Shown here piece by piece: positions 50,374-61,757 of a stretch of DNA of 64,000 nt; the stretch's first letter is position 1, and each line of letters opens with the position of its first letter. The DNA is taken from positions 62,001 to 126,000 of the forward strand of contig NZ_JANZKJ010000012.1 in NCBI RefSeq assembly GCF_025642975.1, given 5' to 3'. The notes beneath the pieces are model-generated. The model made no database searches, was not told where the DNA came from, and saw nothing but the letters and a program-made list of their open reading frames with translations. Source of the DNA: Pseudomonas sp. RIT-PI-S. Its GTDB lineage: Bacteria; Pseudomonadota; Gammaproteobacteria; Pseudomonadales; Pseudomonadaceae. Both the position numbers and the translations under genes were made by a program.

Positions 50374-50420
50374 CAACAATCCCCCCATAACAACAGGGGG
50401 CTCCCCGCCCTTGCAACAAT
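50374..50420. promoter_or_regulatory. Possible LysR operator between the regulator and DUF969
   Basis: CCCCCC-ATAACAACA-GGGGG (50381-50400) is an inverted repeat, flanked by direct copies of CAACAAT at 50374-50380 and 50414-50420. It sits in the divergent intergenic region. Confidence 0.3.
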
Positions 50421-50474
50421 AAAAAAACTTGCTTCTGCCGACCGCGGCCCCGGCCGCACTCAAGGGCACACATC

Positions 50475-51191
50475 ATGAACGAAACGCTTAACTTCTGGCC
50501 GCTGGCCGGTGTCGCTGTCATCGTCCTCGGCTTCATCCTTCGCTTCAATCCCATGCTGGTGGTGGCCATCGCCGCCGTGGTCACCGGCCTGGCCGCGCAC
50601 TTTCCCGTGGAGACGGTGCTGGCCAGTATCGGCACTGGCTTTATCAAAACCCGCACCTTGCCGTTGATCATCCTGCTGCCCCTGGCGGTGATCGGCCTGC
50701 TGGAACGCCATGGCCTGCGCCGCCATGCCCAACAATGGATCGGTCGCTTTGCCCGGGCCACCGCCGGGCGCCTGCTGATCGGCTACCTCTTCGTGCGGGA
50801 GATCACCGCTGCACTGGGGCTGACCAGCCTGGGCGGTCATCCGCAAATGGTGCGGCCGCTGCTGGCGCCCATGGCCGAGGGGGCGGCCGTGGCCCAGCAC
50901 GGCGCCCTGCCCGCCCAGGCCCGGCAGCGCTTGCTGGCGTTCTGCGCGGCCACCGATAACATTGGGCTGTTCTTCGGCGAAGACATCTTCGTGGCCTTTG
51001 GCGCCATCGCGCTGATGCATACCTTCCTGCTGGGCGTGGGCCTGGAAGTGGACCCACTGCACATCGCGGTCTGGGGCATTCCGACGGCGATCAGTGTGTT
51101 CGTGATCCACAGCCTGCGGCTGTATCGGCTGGACCACTATCTGGCGCGCCACGGGGCTGTGCAGCCTGAAGGCGAGAGGGCTTCGGCATGA
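50475..51191 (+). CDS. DUF969 family membrane protein, 5-oxoproline transporter subunit
   Basis: 238-residue inner-membrane protein, MNETLNFWPLAGVAVIVLGF at the start, then FIKTRTLPLIILLPLAVIGL, a RHGLRRHAQQWIGR loop, VREITAALGLTSLGGHPQMV, and ALPAQARQRLLAFCAATDNI. DUF969 and DUF979 proteins occur in pairs next to 5-oxoprolinase or pyroglutamyl peptidase genes and are annotated as the two subunits of a 5-oxoproline transporter; this is family knowledge. It overlaps the DUF979 gene by four bases. Confidence 0.88.
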   Translation: MNETLNFWPLAGVAVIVLGFILRFNPMLVVAIAAVVTGLAAHFPVETVLASIGTGFIKTRTLPLIILLPLAVIGLLERHGLRRHAQQWIGRFARATAGRLLIGYLFVREITAALGLTSLGGHPQMVRPLLAPMAEGAAVAQHGALPAQARQRLLAFCAATDNIGLFFGEDIFVAFGAIALMHTFLLGVGLEVDPLHIAVWGIPTAISVFVIHSLRLYRLDHYLARHGAVQPEGERASA

Positions 51192-52138
51192 TCCTGTCCA
51201 TCCAATACCTGTACTGGCTGGCCGGCGTGATCCTGGCGATCACCTGTGCCATGACCCTGGCCGACCGCGAGCACCCTCGCCGCTGGCGTAGCGGGCTGTT
51301 CTGGGGGCTGTTCGCCGTGGCCTTCCTGGTGGGCGAGCGGTTGCCACCGGCAGTCGTGGGTGTAGGCGTGCTGCTGATGGCCCTGTTGGCGGGTTGCGGG
51401 GGCGTGGCGGTGGGCAGCTATCGCCCGTTGGCAAAGCAGGCCCAACAGGCGGTGGCCACGCGCCTGGGCAACCGCTTGTTCATCCCCGCCCTGGCGATTC
51501 CTTTGCTGACCGTGGCACTGGCGCTTGGGCTGAAGAACGTCAAGCTAGGGGAGCGCCTGCTCCTGGATCCGGCCAACACCACCTTCGTCGCCCTCGGGGT
51601 CGCCAGCCTGGTGGCGCTCGGGCTGGCCTGCTGGCTCACCCGGGACACCCCGCTGCAGGCCATGCGCGAGTCACGGCGGCTGACCGAGGCCTTGGGCTGG
51701 GCCCTGGTGCTGCCACAAATGTTGGCCATGCTGGGGCTGATGTTCACCGACGCAGGCGTCGGCAAGGCCGTGGCGTTTCTCGCCAGCCATTACATCGACA
51801 TGGACTACCGCTTGGTGGCGGTGATGGTCTACGTGCTGGGCATGGCGCTGTTCACCATGATCATGGGCAATGGCTTCGCCGCCTTCCCGGTGATGACCGG
51901 CGGCGTGGGCGTGCCGATCCTGGTGGGGGTATATGGCGGCAACCCAGCGGTGGTCGCGGCCATCGGCATGTTCTCTGGCTACTGCGGCACGCTGATGACG
52001 CCCATGGCGGCTAATTACAACCTGGTGCCAGCCGCCCTGCTCGAACTGCCGGACCGTTATGCGGTGATCAAGGTCCAGGTGCCGACCGCGCTGGCGATGC
52101 TGGTGGTCAATACGGTGCTGCTGTACGTGCTGATGTGA
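51188..52138 (+). CDS. DUF979 family membrane protein, 5-oxoproline transporter subunit
   Basis: 316-residue inner-membrane protein with eight or more hydrophobic segments, MILSIQYLYWLAGVILAITC at the start, GNRLFIPALAIPLLTVALAL, KLGERLLLDPANTTFVALGV, and MIMGNGFAAFPVMTGGVGVP. It is the partner of the DUF969 subunit by overlapping start (ATGA). No pyroglutamyl peptidase gene follows, although one often does in related loci. It converges on the sensor kinase gene, 11 bp between stops. Confidence 0.88.
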   Translation: MILSIQYLYWLAGVILAITCAMTLADREHPRRWRSGLFWGLFAVAFLVGERLPPAVVGVGVLLMALLAGCGGVAVGSYRPLAKQAQQAVATRLGNRLFIPALAIPLLTVALALGLKNVKLGERLLLDPANTTFVALGVASLVALGLACWLTRDTPLQAMRESRRLTEALGWALVLPQMLAMLGLMFTDAGVGKAVAFLASHYIDMDYRLVAVMVYVLGMALFTMIMGNGFAAFPVMTGGVGVPILVGVYGGNPAVVAAIGMFSGYCGTLMTPMAANYNLVPAALLELPDRYAVIKVQVPTALAMLVVNTVLLYVLM

Positions 52139-52149
52139 TGGGCTGGGGC

Positions 52150-53514
52150 TCAAATAGCGGGCGCAAGGGGCGGCTCACACGCGGCGAAACGCAGCGCCAC
52201 CCGTAAACCGCCCAGCGCGTTGGTCGCCTGCAGGGTCCCGCCCTGGCGCTCGACGGCGTGCCGGGCGATGCTCAGGCCAAGGCCAAAGCCGCCATCGCCC
52301 GGGCGCGCCCCGTCCAAACGGGTGAATGGTTCGAATATCCGTAGCAGGTCGGCTTTGGCCACGCCGCCGCCTCGATCCTGCAGGCTCAATTGCCAAAAGG
52401 CCTCGTCACGCTCCGCAGAGAAGGTGATCTCGGCGCCGGCTGGCGAATGCCGGATCGCGTTGCGCAAGATGTTTTCCAGCGCTTGGGCGAGGCTGTCCAG
52501 GTGGCCACTCACCCAGCAGTCTTCAGGCACCGCACAGCGCAGCCGCTCAGGCGCCCAGCCGGTTTCGAAGGCAGCGTCCTCGGCGAGCATGTCCCATAGG
52601 GCCTGCACCTGAATCGGTTGCAGTGCCGGCGGCCGGCGCTCGGCGTCCAGCCAGGCCAGCTGCAGAGTGTCCTCCACCAGCCTCTGCATGGTATCGACCT
52701 CCCGCGCCAACCGCTCGCGCAGGCGGTCGCTGTCCGGTTCTGCCTCGCAGGCCACGCGTAAACGGCTCAAGGGCGTGCGCAGCTCATGCGAGAGGTCGCG
52801 CAGCAACCGCTGTTGCATGTTGACGGTTTCGCGCAGGCGCTCGCCCATGTCGTCGAAGGCGCGGGCGAGTTCGCCCAACTCGTCACGGCGAGCTAGGGCC
52901 TGTGGTGCCAGCCGGGTATCGAGGCGGTCGGCGCGCCATTGTTGAGCCTGGCGCCGCAGTTGCTCCAAAGGCGCCACCAGCGTGCGGTACAGCCCCGCGC
53001 AGAGCAGCAGGGTAAACAGCGCCGGGACGATGCCCTTGGTCAGCACGTGGGAGAGAAACACCTCACGCCCTGGGGTGAAGCGCGGGGGTAACTCGATCAC
53101 CAGGTTCCCCCGCGCCGGCGCCACAGGAAAGGGCACCCGCAGCCAAGGCGCTGCCCGGCTGCGATGGCTCACGGGCCAATCGATCCCGCGCAGGAAGGTC
53201 AAACGCTGGCGCTGTTCAGGGGTCAGGGCAACCCCCCCGAGGGGCGCCAGGTCAGCGCCGATCGCGGTGACGAACACCCCTTCGCGGGCGGCGATTTCAC
53301 CGAGCAACGCATCCAGGCCGGCCGTGCCGTGCTCGTCGTAAGCCTGTTCGGCAGCCCTGGCATACCCACCGAGGGTGGCCCGCGCCTGGGCCGACAAGGA
53401 TGCCGTCTGCGCCTCCAGGTATCGGCCCCAGGCCCAACTGAGCCAGATCATCAGCAGGCAAAAGCCGATCAACAGCGCGGCGAGTTTCCAGAACAGTGAA
53501 TGGCGACCCGGCAT
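52150..53514 (-). CDS. Two-component sensor histidine kinase
   Basis: 454-residue inner-membrane kinase. One transmembrane helix near residues 8-30 (LFWKLAALLIGFCLLMIWLS), a periplasmic loop of about 130 residues, a second helix near 155-175 (VPALFTLLLCAGLYRTLVAP), a HAMP domain, then HisKA with phospho-acceptor His 243 (RDLSHELRTPLSRL). The ATPase domain has N box ENILRNAIRHS and G boxes DRGGGVAKAD and GGFGLGLSIA. It starts one base after the regulator gene. The position beside gacS matches PirS of P. aeruginosa from memory, suggesting an iron role, but the signal is unproven. Confidence 0.9.
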   Translation of the reverse strand: MPGRHSLFWKLAALLIGFCLLMIWLSWAWGRYLEAQTASLSAQARATLGGYARAAEQAYDEHGTAGLDALLGEIAAREGVFVTAIGADLAPLGGVALTPEQRQRLTFLRGIDWPVSHRSRAAPWLRVPFPVAPARGNLVIELPPRFTPGREVFLSHVLTKGIVPALFTLLLCAGLYRTLVAPLEQLRRQAQQWRADRLDTRLAPQALARRDELGELARAFDDMGERLRETVNMQQRLLRDLSHELRTPLSRLRVACEAEPDSDRLRERLAREVDTMQRLVEDTLQLAWLDAERRPPALQPIQVQALWDMLAEDAAFETGWAPERLRCAVPEDCWVSGHLDSLAQALENILRNAIRHSPAGAEITFSAERDEAFWQLSLQDRGGGVAKADLLRIFEPFTRLDGARPGDGGFGLGLSIARHAVERQGGTLQATNALGGLRVALRFAACEPPLAPAI

Positions 53515-53515
53515 C

Positions 53516-54217
<702 letters not shown>

Positions 54218-54240
54218 AAGACGTATTAGCACCCGCGAAA

Positions 54241-54259
54241 GATTCTCAGTGCCATTATT
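54241..54259 (-). promoter_or_regulatory. Candidate Fur box upstream of the two-component pair
   Basis: AATAATGGCACTGAGAATC on the minus strand matches the 19-bp Fur consensus at 12 of 19 positions by hand alignment. It lies 24 bp before the response-regulator start. The match is modest. Confidence 0.3.
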
Positions 54260-54381
54260 CTGCAATATCGTAGCGCCAGCAACGAGCGGAGCGACGGGCG
54301 GCACTGGCAGGTGCATGGAGGGCGCCGGCAGGGTATGGTGCGGCAAACCACGGGGGTAGCCCCGGCGACTGAGGTGCGGGC

Positions 54382-57141
<2,760 letters not shown>

Positions 57142-57344
57142 GCTGAAGCTGGCGCCGCCCTGGGGTTAGCAGGCTGCACCCGTTCCCAAACAATCCCCCT
57201 ACCCTGCGGCGGGGGGCGAAGCCCGCGAAACGGCGGCACCTGGGTTGCTAGGGCTCTCGCATCGGCCGGCCGCCCCGAGCCTACAGTCGCGCACGTGGGC
57301 CACACCCAGCCGTGCTACCATGCGCGCCCTTCTTCGGAGGCCCT

Positions 57345-57767
57345 ATGGTCGAACACGATTTCCGCTACAGCCTGCTGACCCCGCAACACACCCTGATCGA
57401 GTGCCGGGCGTTGTCGCCGGGCCGTTACCAAGTCACCGGTAATGGCGGCGCCGTTCGCGCCGACGACGTGCTGCTGGTCACGCTCAAGGGCAGCCAGACC
57501 CTCAGCATGCGCCTGACCGTTGAAAAGGTTCGTCACCTGATCAACCCAGTCGGCCAATGGACGGCCGTAGCGCGTGGCCCGGCGTTCAATGCCTTGGCGA
57601 TCCATCGCTGGGACGTGAACTGCGATCGCTGTGGCAAGGCGATGAATTTCGAATTCGCCGTGGACGCCAGCCTTGGCGAGGCGGCGTTGCAACCGGCCGC
57701 GGCCGCGCGCATCGCCGAGTTGGGTTGGCGCAGCGAGGGCGACAAGCACTTCTGCCCTGACTGCTAG
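57345..57767 (+). CDS. Hypothetical protein with paired CxxC motifs (140 aa)
   Basis: 140-residue soluble protein starting MVEHDFRYSLLTPQHTLIEC, with GGAGG upstream. Near the C-terminus are NCDRCGKAMNFEF and, about 46 residues later, HFCPDC, which together could bind zinc. The first 90 residues look beta-rich. I do not recognise a named family. The stop codon TAG (57765-57767) falls inside the CTAG next to the MITE, so the insertion did not change the protein. Confidence 0.75.
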   Translation: MVEHDFRYSLLTPQHTLIECRALSPGRYQVTGNGGAVRADDVLLVTLKGSQTLSMRLTVEKVRHLINPVGQWTAVARGPAFNALAIHRWDVNCDRCGKAMNFEFAVDASLGEAALQPAAAARIAELGWRSEGDKHFCPDC

Positions 57768-57920
57768 GCTCTGTACGAAAAGCGGCGAGCGACGGTCAGG
57801 CAAGGCTACAATCGGCCGGGCCGCGTAGGCGAGGACGTGACGTTTACTGGTTGGGAATGAGCATTCCGAGCCGGTTTTTCAACGCAGCATGGCCGGGCGC
57901 AGCTGCTTTTCGTACAGAAC
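57768..57920. mobile_element. MITE-like element with IS5-type terminal inverted repeats
   Basis: Termini GCTCTGTACGAAAAGC (left) and GTTCTGTACGAAAAGC (right, read inward) form 16-bp inverted repeats with one mismatch; total length is 153 bp. CTAG flanks the left end and CTAA the right, consistent with the CTAR target of IS5-family elements. It contains no transposase, so it must have been moved by a related full-length element elsewhere. The class call is from terminus pattern and target, not from a database. Confidence 0.75.
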
Positions 57921-58388
57921 CTAACCCCCGCGCAGCTGCGCCAGGCGCTGCTTGAGGCCCGCGGCGGTCTGCTCGCCGAGCAAGGTCGCGCGGACCTGGC
58001 GTTGCGGGTCGAGCACAAAGGTCACGGGCAGGCCCTCGGCCGCGGGCAGGTTCAGCGCCTCGGCGGGGTTCTGCACGAGCACCCGGTAGGTGATGCCCAT
58101 CTGCTCGGCCGCCTGTGCCAGCTCGTCTGCGCGCATGGGGTCGAAGTTGACCCCCAGCACCTGTACCCCCTCGGCGGCCGCCTGCGCGGCGAACGCGTTG
58201 AGTTCGGGGATCTCCCGGCGGCATGGCCCGCACCACACCGCCCAATAGTTGATCACCAGCCACTGGCCTTTCAGGCTTTCGCCGCTCACCGCCTGGCCAT
58301 GCTGGTCTGGGCCCAGGTCTTGCCCACAACCGGCCAGGCAAAGCGTCGCCAGCAGCGCGAGCAGATACCCCTTGCAGCAGCGAACCAT
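57921..58388 (-). CDS. TlpA-like thioredoxin-fold lipoprotein
   Basis: 155-residue exported protein. MVRCCKGYLLALLATLCLAGC ends in a lipobox (LAGC), followed by a thioredoxin fold with the redox motif WCGPCRREIPELN, a VQVLGVNFDPMRADELAQAA segment, and a cis-Pro region GLPVTFVLDPQ. It probably acts as a membrane-tethered thiol oxidoreductase in the periplasm. GAGGA precedes the ATG. The stop codon TAG comes from the CTAA target site at the right edge of the MITE. It is divergent from arsC. Confidence 0.88.
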   Translation of the reverse strand: MVRCCKGYLLALLATLCLAGCGQDLGPDQHGQAVSGESLKGQWLVINYWAVWCGPCRREIPELNAFAAQAAAEGVQVLGVNFDPMRADELAQAAEQMGITYRVLVQNPAEALNLPAAEGLPVTFVLDPQRQVRATLLGEQTAAGLKQRLAQLRGG

Positions 58389-58456
58389 CGTCGTCCTCGT
58401 CTTCGCGGGTCAGGCAGGTAGAATAGCCGCCACTCGATAGCACAGGCGACCCCTCG

Positions 58457-58810
58457 ATGAGCGACCTTACCCTGTATCACAACCCGCGCTGCTCCAAGTC
58501 CCGCGCGGCGCTCGAACTGCTTGCCAGCCGCGGCCTGGCCCCGACCGTGGTGCGCTACCTTGAAAGCCCGCCCAGCGCCGACACCCTGCGCGACCTCCTA
58601 CAGCGCCTGGGCGTGGGTGCCCGCGAGTTGCTGCGCACCGGTGAAGACGAATATGCGGCATTGAACCTGGCCGACCCGGCACTCTCAGAGCAGGCCCTGA
58701 TCGAGGCCATGGCGGCACATCCGAAGTTGATCGAACGGCCAATCCTGGTTCGCGGCGACAAGGCCGTGATTGGCCGGCCCACGGAAAAACTGCTGGAGTT
58801 GCTGCCATGA
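58457..58810 (+). CDS. arsC: Arsenate reductase (glutaredoxin type), ArsC
   Basis: 117-residue glutaredoxin-dependent reductase: MSDLTLYHNPRCSKSRAALE has the catalytic Cys in NPRCSKSR, followed by VVRYLESPP and the Arg-bearing IERPILVRGDKAVIGRP. YffB/Spx-like proteins share the fold, but CSKS and ERPI favour ArsC. It does not belong to an ars operon here. It overlaps wrbA by four bases, so the genes are cotranscribed. Confidence 0.9.
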   Translation: MSDLTLYHNPRCSKSRAALELLASRGLAPTVVRYLESPPSADTLRDLLQRLGVGARELLRTGEDEYAALNLADPALSEQALIEAMAAHPKLIERPILVRGDKAVIGRPTEKLLELLP

Positions 58811-59421
58811 GCGCCCCCTACGTTCTGGTGTTGTATTACAGCCGCCACGGCGCTACTCGCGAAATGGCCTTGCAGATGGCCCGGGGCATTGAACGCGCCG
58901 GGCTCGAAGCACGCATTCGCACTGTGCCGGCAGTGTCCAGCGAATGCGAGGCAGTGGCGCCGAGCGTGCCCGAGCACGGCGCTGCCTATGCCACCCTGGA
59001 TGACCTGACCCACTGCGCGGCCCTGGCCTTGGGTAGCCCCACCCGCTTCGGCAACATGGCCGCGCCCCTGAAGTACTTCCTCGATGGCACCAGCAGCCTC
59101 TGGCTCAGCGGCGCCCTGGTGGGCAAGCCAGCGGCGGTGTTCACCTCTACCGCCAGCCTGCATGGCGGCCAGGAGACCACCCTGCTGTCGATGATGCTGC
59201 CACTGCTGCACCACGGCATGCTGATCACCGGCCTGCCCTATAGCGAACCTGCGTTGCTGGAAACCCGTGGCGGCGGCACGCCCTACGGCGCCAGCCACCA
59301 CGCGGGCAGCGACGGCAAGCGCCCGCTCGACGAGCATGAGACCGAACTGTGCCGCGCCCTCGGCTTGCGTTTGGCGCAAGCTGCCCGGCGCTTGGCGCTA
59401 GCGCTGGACGGCGAGGCCTGA
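58807..59421 (+). CDS. wrbA: NAD(P)H:quinone oxidoreductase WrbA
   Basis: 204-residue flavodoxin-like enzyme. VLVLYYSRHGATREMALQMA is the FMN phosphate loop, GSPTRFGNMAAPLKYFLDGT and FTSTASLHGGQETTLLSMML are WrbA signatures. It reduces quinones with two electrons and limits semiquinone-driven oxidative stress. It overlaps arsC and its stop is directly followed by the ATG of the glycosylase gene. Confidence 0.92.
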   Translation: MSAPYVLVLYYSRHGATREMALQMARGIERAGLEARIRTVPAVSSECEAVAPSVPEHGAAYATLDDLTHCAALALGSPTRFGNMAAPLKYFLDGTSSLWLSGALVGKPAAVFTSTASLHGGQETTLLSMMLPLLHHGMLITGLPYSEPALLETRGGGTPYGASHHAGSDGKRPLDEHETELCRALGLRLAQAARRLALALDGEA

Positions 59422-60093
59422 ATGCGGGATTACCAATGGTTGTATGAGCATTGCCTGAACCGCTTCGGCTCGGTGCAGGCCCTGGAAGCGCGGCTGCCAC
59501 GGCCGCGCCCGGACAGCGAACTGCAGGCGCTGGGCGACGACCGATACCTGTCCACGCTGGCCCTGCGCATCTTCCGCGCGGGCCTCAAGCACAGCCTGGT
59601 CGATGCCAAGTGGCCGGCGTTCGAAGAGGTGTTCTTCGGCTTCGATCCGGAAAAGGTCGTGTTGATGAGCGGCGAGCATCTGGAGCGGCTGATGCAGGAC
59701 AGCCGGATCATCCGCCACCTGGGCAAGCTGCGCAGCGTGCCGATCAATGCGCAGATGATCCTGGACGTCACCCATGAGCACGGCAGCTTCGGGGCGTTCA
59801 TCAGCCAATGGCCCGTTGAAAACATCACCGGCTTGTGGCGCTACCTGACCCGCCACGGCAACCAGCTCGGCGGGCTATCAGCGCCACGCTTCCTGCGGAT
59901 GGTGGGCAAGGACACCTTCATCCCCAGTGCCGACGTGGTCGCCGCGCTCAACGCCCAGGGCATCGTCGACCGGGTGCCCACCAGCCAACGGGACCAGGCG
60001 GCGGCCCAAGCGGCGTTCAACACCTGGCAGCAACAAAGCGGCCGGCCGTTGTGCCAGCTATCGGTGATGCTGGCGCATACCGTGAATCACTGA
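59422..60093 (+). CDS. DNA-3-methyladenine glycosylase I family protein
   Basis: 223-residue helix-rich protein with the LALRIFRAGLKHSLVDAKWP region, typical of Tag-type glycosylases, and FEEVFFGFDPEKVVLMSGEH, DSRIIRHLGKLRSVPINAQM and DVTHEHGSFGAFISQWP. Canonical Tag is about 187 residues with a zinc site formed by Cys and His; the N-terminal part here does not show a clear match to it, so this is a divergent member. It follows wrbA with no gap and converges on ttcA, 3 bp between stops. Confidence 0.78.
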   Translation: MRDYQWLYEHCLNRFGSVQALEARLPRPRPDSELQALGDDRYLSTLALRIFRAGLKHSLVDAKWPAFEEVFFGFDPEKVVLMSGEHLERLMQDSRIIRHLGKLRSVPINAQMILDVTHEHGSFGAFISQWPVENITGLWRYLTRHGNQLGGLSAPRFLRMVGKDTFIPSADVVAALNAQGIVDRVPTSQRDQAAAQAAFNTWQQQSGRPLCQLSVMLAHTVNH

Positions 60094-60096
60094 GCT

Positions 60097-60921
60097 TCAG
60101 AGGTTCATCACATCGACGAAGCGCGGCGTTGCGCTGTCGTCGATGCGCAGGTCGGCGAAGTTGAACAGATCGCGGTCAGCCAGCTGCGACGGCACCACGT
60201 TCTGCAGGCCGCGGAAGATGCTCTCGGTGCGCCCGGGGTGCTTGCGCTCCCAGTCCTGCAGCATGTCCTTGACCACCTGGCGCTGCAGGTTTTCCTGCGA
60301 GCCGCAGAGGTTGCAAGGGATGATCGGGAACTGCTTGAGATCCGAGTAAGCCTGGATGTCCTTCTCGGCGCAGTAGGCCAGCGGGCGGATCACCACGTTG
60401 CGGCCATCGTCGGCGAGCAGCTTGGGTGGCATGGCCTTGAGCGACCCGTTGAAGAACATGTTGAGGAAGAAGGTTTCGACGATGTCGTCACGGTGATGGC
60501 CCAGGGCCATTTTAGTGGCGCCTATTTCATCGGCGAAGGTGTAGAGCGTGCCGCGACGCAGGCGTGAACACAGCGAGCACGTGGTCTTGCCTTCCGGGAT
60601 CAGCGCCTTGACCACCGAATAGGTGTCTTTCTCCAGAATGTGGTACTCCACCCCCAGCTCCTTGAGGTAGGCGGGCAACACATGCTCGGGGAACCCCGGC
60701 TGCTTCTGGTCCATGTTGACCGCCACCAGCTCGAACCGGATGGGCGCCACCTTCTGCAGGTGCAGCAGCACGTCCAGCATGGTGTAGCTGTCCTTGCCAC
60801 CGGACAGGCACACCATCACCTTGTCGCCGTCCTCGATCATATTGAAGTCAGCCACGGCTTCCCCTGCCAGGCGGCGGAGGCGTTTCTGCAGTTTGTTCTG
60901 GTTGACCGAAAGGGTGCCCAT
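60097..60921 (-). CDS. ttcA: tRNA 2-thiocytidine(32) synthetase TtcA
   Basis: 274-residue iron-sulfur enzyme thiolating C32 in a subset of tRNAs. The PP-loop SGGKDSYTMLDVL is at about residues 40-52. Cys pairs in KTTCSLCSRLRRG and CNLCGSQENLQRQ, plus the GHHRDDIVETFFLNMFFNG segment, are diagnostic. It converges on the glycosylase gene and stands alone on its strand. Confidence 0.95.
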   Translation of the reverse strand: MGTLSVNQNKLQKRLRRLAGEAVADFNMIEDGDKVMVCLSGGKDSYTMLDVLLHLQKVAPIRFELVAVNMDQKQPGFPEHVLPAYLKELGVEYHILEKDTYSVVKALIPEGKTTCSLCSRLRRGTLYTFADEIGATKMALGHHRDDIVETFFLNMFFNGSLKAMPPKLLADDGRNVVIRPLAYCAEKDIQAYSDLKQFPIIPCNLCGSQENLQRQVVKDMLQDWERKHPGRTESIFRGLQNVVPSQLADRDLFNFADLRIDDSATPRFVDVMNL

Positions 60922-61102
60922 GATTGAGGAAGTCCTGATACGTGCCGACAGCGGAATGCGAAGGCGCGCATTCTACCTGCAAAAGGCCACGGGGCGTAGG
61001 CCGGCCGGCGACCTTGGCGGGGGGTGTGGAGCGTGGCGGTGACGAGCGGCTCGGCAAGGGGATCGGTGCCGAGGCATAATTGGCCCTCGCGGAGCCAAGC
61101 CT

Positions 61103-61597
61103 ATGTCAGACCCTCTCCTTAGCCGAGTCGAAGCCTGCTTCGAACAGGCGGAGCATTTTTTCAAACGCCCCTTCAAGCGCCCTGCCGTAAGCCTCAAGCT
61201 GCGCGGGCAGAAAGCCGGCGTGGCGCATTTGCACGAGAACAAGCTGCGCTTCAATGCCGAGCTGTACCGGAAGAACACCGAAGACTTCCTGCGCCAGACC
61301 GTCGCCCATGAGGTGGCGCACCTGATCGCCCACCAGCTCTATGGCGACCGCATCCAGCCTCATGGCGAGGAGTGGCAGTTGATCATGCGTGGGGTATACG
61401 AACTGCCCCCGCACCGCTGCCATAACTACGAAGTGAGCCGACGCCAGGTGAAGCGCTACATCTACCGCTGCCCCTGCGCCGACGGGGTGTTTCCGTTCAG
61501 CGCCCAGCGCCATAGCCTGGTGCGCCAAGGCCGCCGCTACCTGTGCCGACGCTGTCGGCAAACGCTGGTGTTCAGCGGGGAAATGCAGGTGGTGTAG
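61103..61597 (+). CDS. sprT: SprT family zinc metalloprotease-like protein
   Basis: 164-residue protein with the zinc-binding helix TVAHEVAHLIAHQLYG (HExxH reads HEVAH) and a third ligand in PHGEEWQLIM. A C-terminal zinc ribbon has YRCPCADGVFPFSAQRH and YLCRRCRQTLVF. SprT relates to eukaryotic Spartan; bacterial role unproven. GGAGCC precedes the ATG. REP sequences follow the stop. Confidence 0.92.
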   Translation: MSDPLLSRVEACFEQAEHFFKRPFKRPAVSLKLRGQKAGVAHLHENKLRFNAELYRKNTEDFLRQTVAHEVAHLIAHQLYGDRIQPHGEEWQLIMRGVYELPPHRCHNYEVSRRQVKRYIYRCPCADGVFPFSAQRHSLVRQGRRYLCRRCRQTLVFSGEMQVV

Positions 61598-61604
61598 CAA
61601 GCCT

Positions 61605-61692
61605 GTGGCAGCACGGCTTGCCGGCGACAGGGCTCTGCCGCGATACCGATCATGCCGCCCGGCCGACCCTTAGCGGGCAAGCCCGGCTGCTA
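61605..61692. repeat. REP pair (BIME-like), copy 3
   Basis: GTGGCAGCACGGCTTGCCGG faces the inverted GCGGGCAAGCCCGGCTGCTA. The arms match those at 28.2 kb; the spacer is longer. Confidence 0.78.
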
Positions 61693-61713
61693 CGGAGACA
61701 CATCCCCTCACCT

Positions 61714-61740
61714 GTAGCAGCACGGCTTGCCGGAGACCGG
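61714..61740. repeat. Single REP, copy 4
   Basis: GTAGCAGCACGGCTTGCCGG again, with no facing partner visible, between sprT and dctA, which converge. Confidence 0.7.
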
Positions 61741-61757
61741 CCGTGACGCCATCGCCG

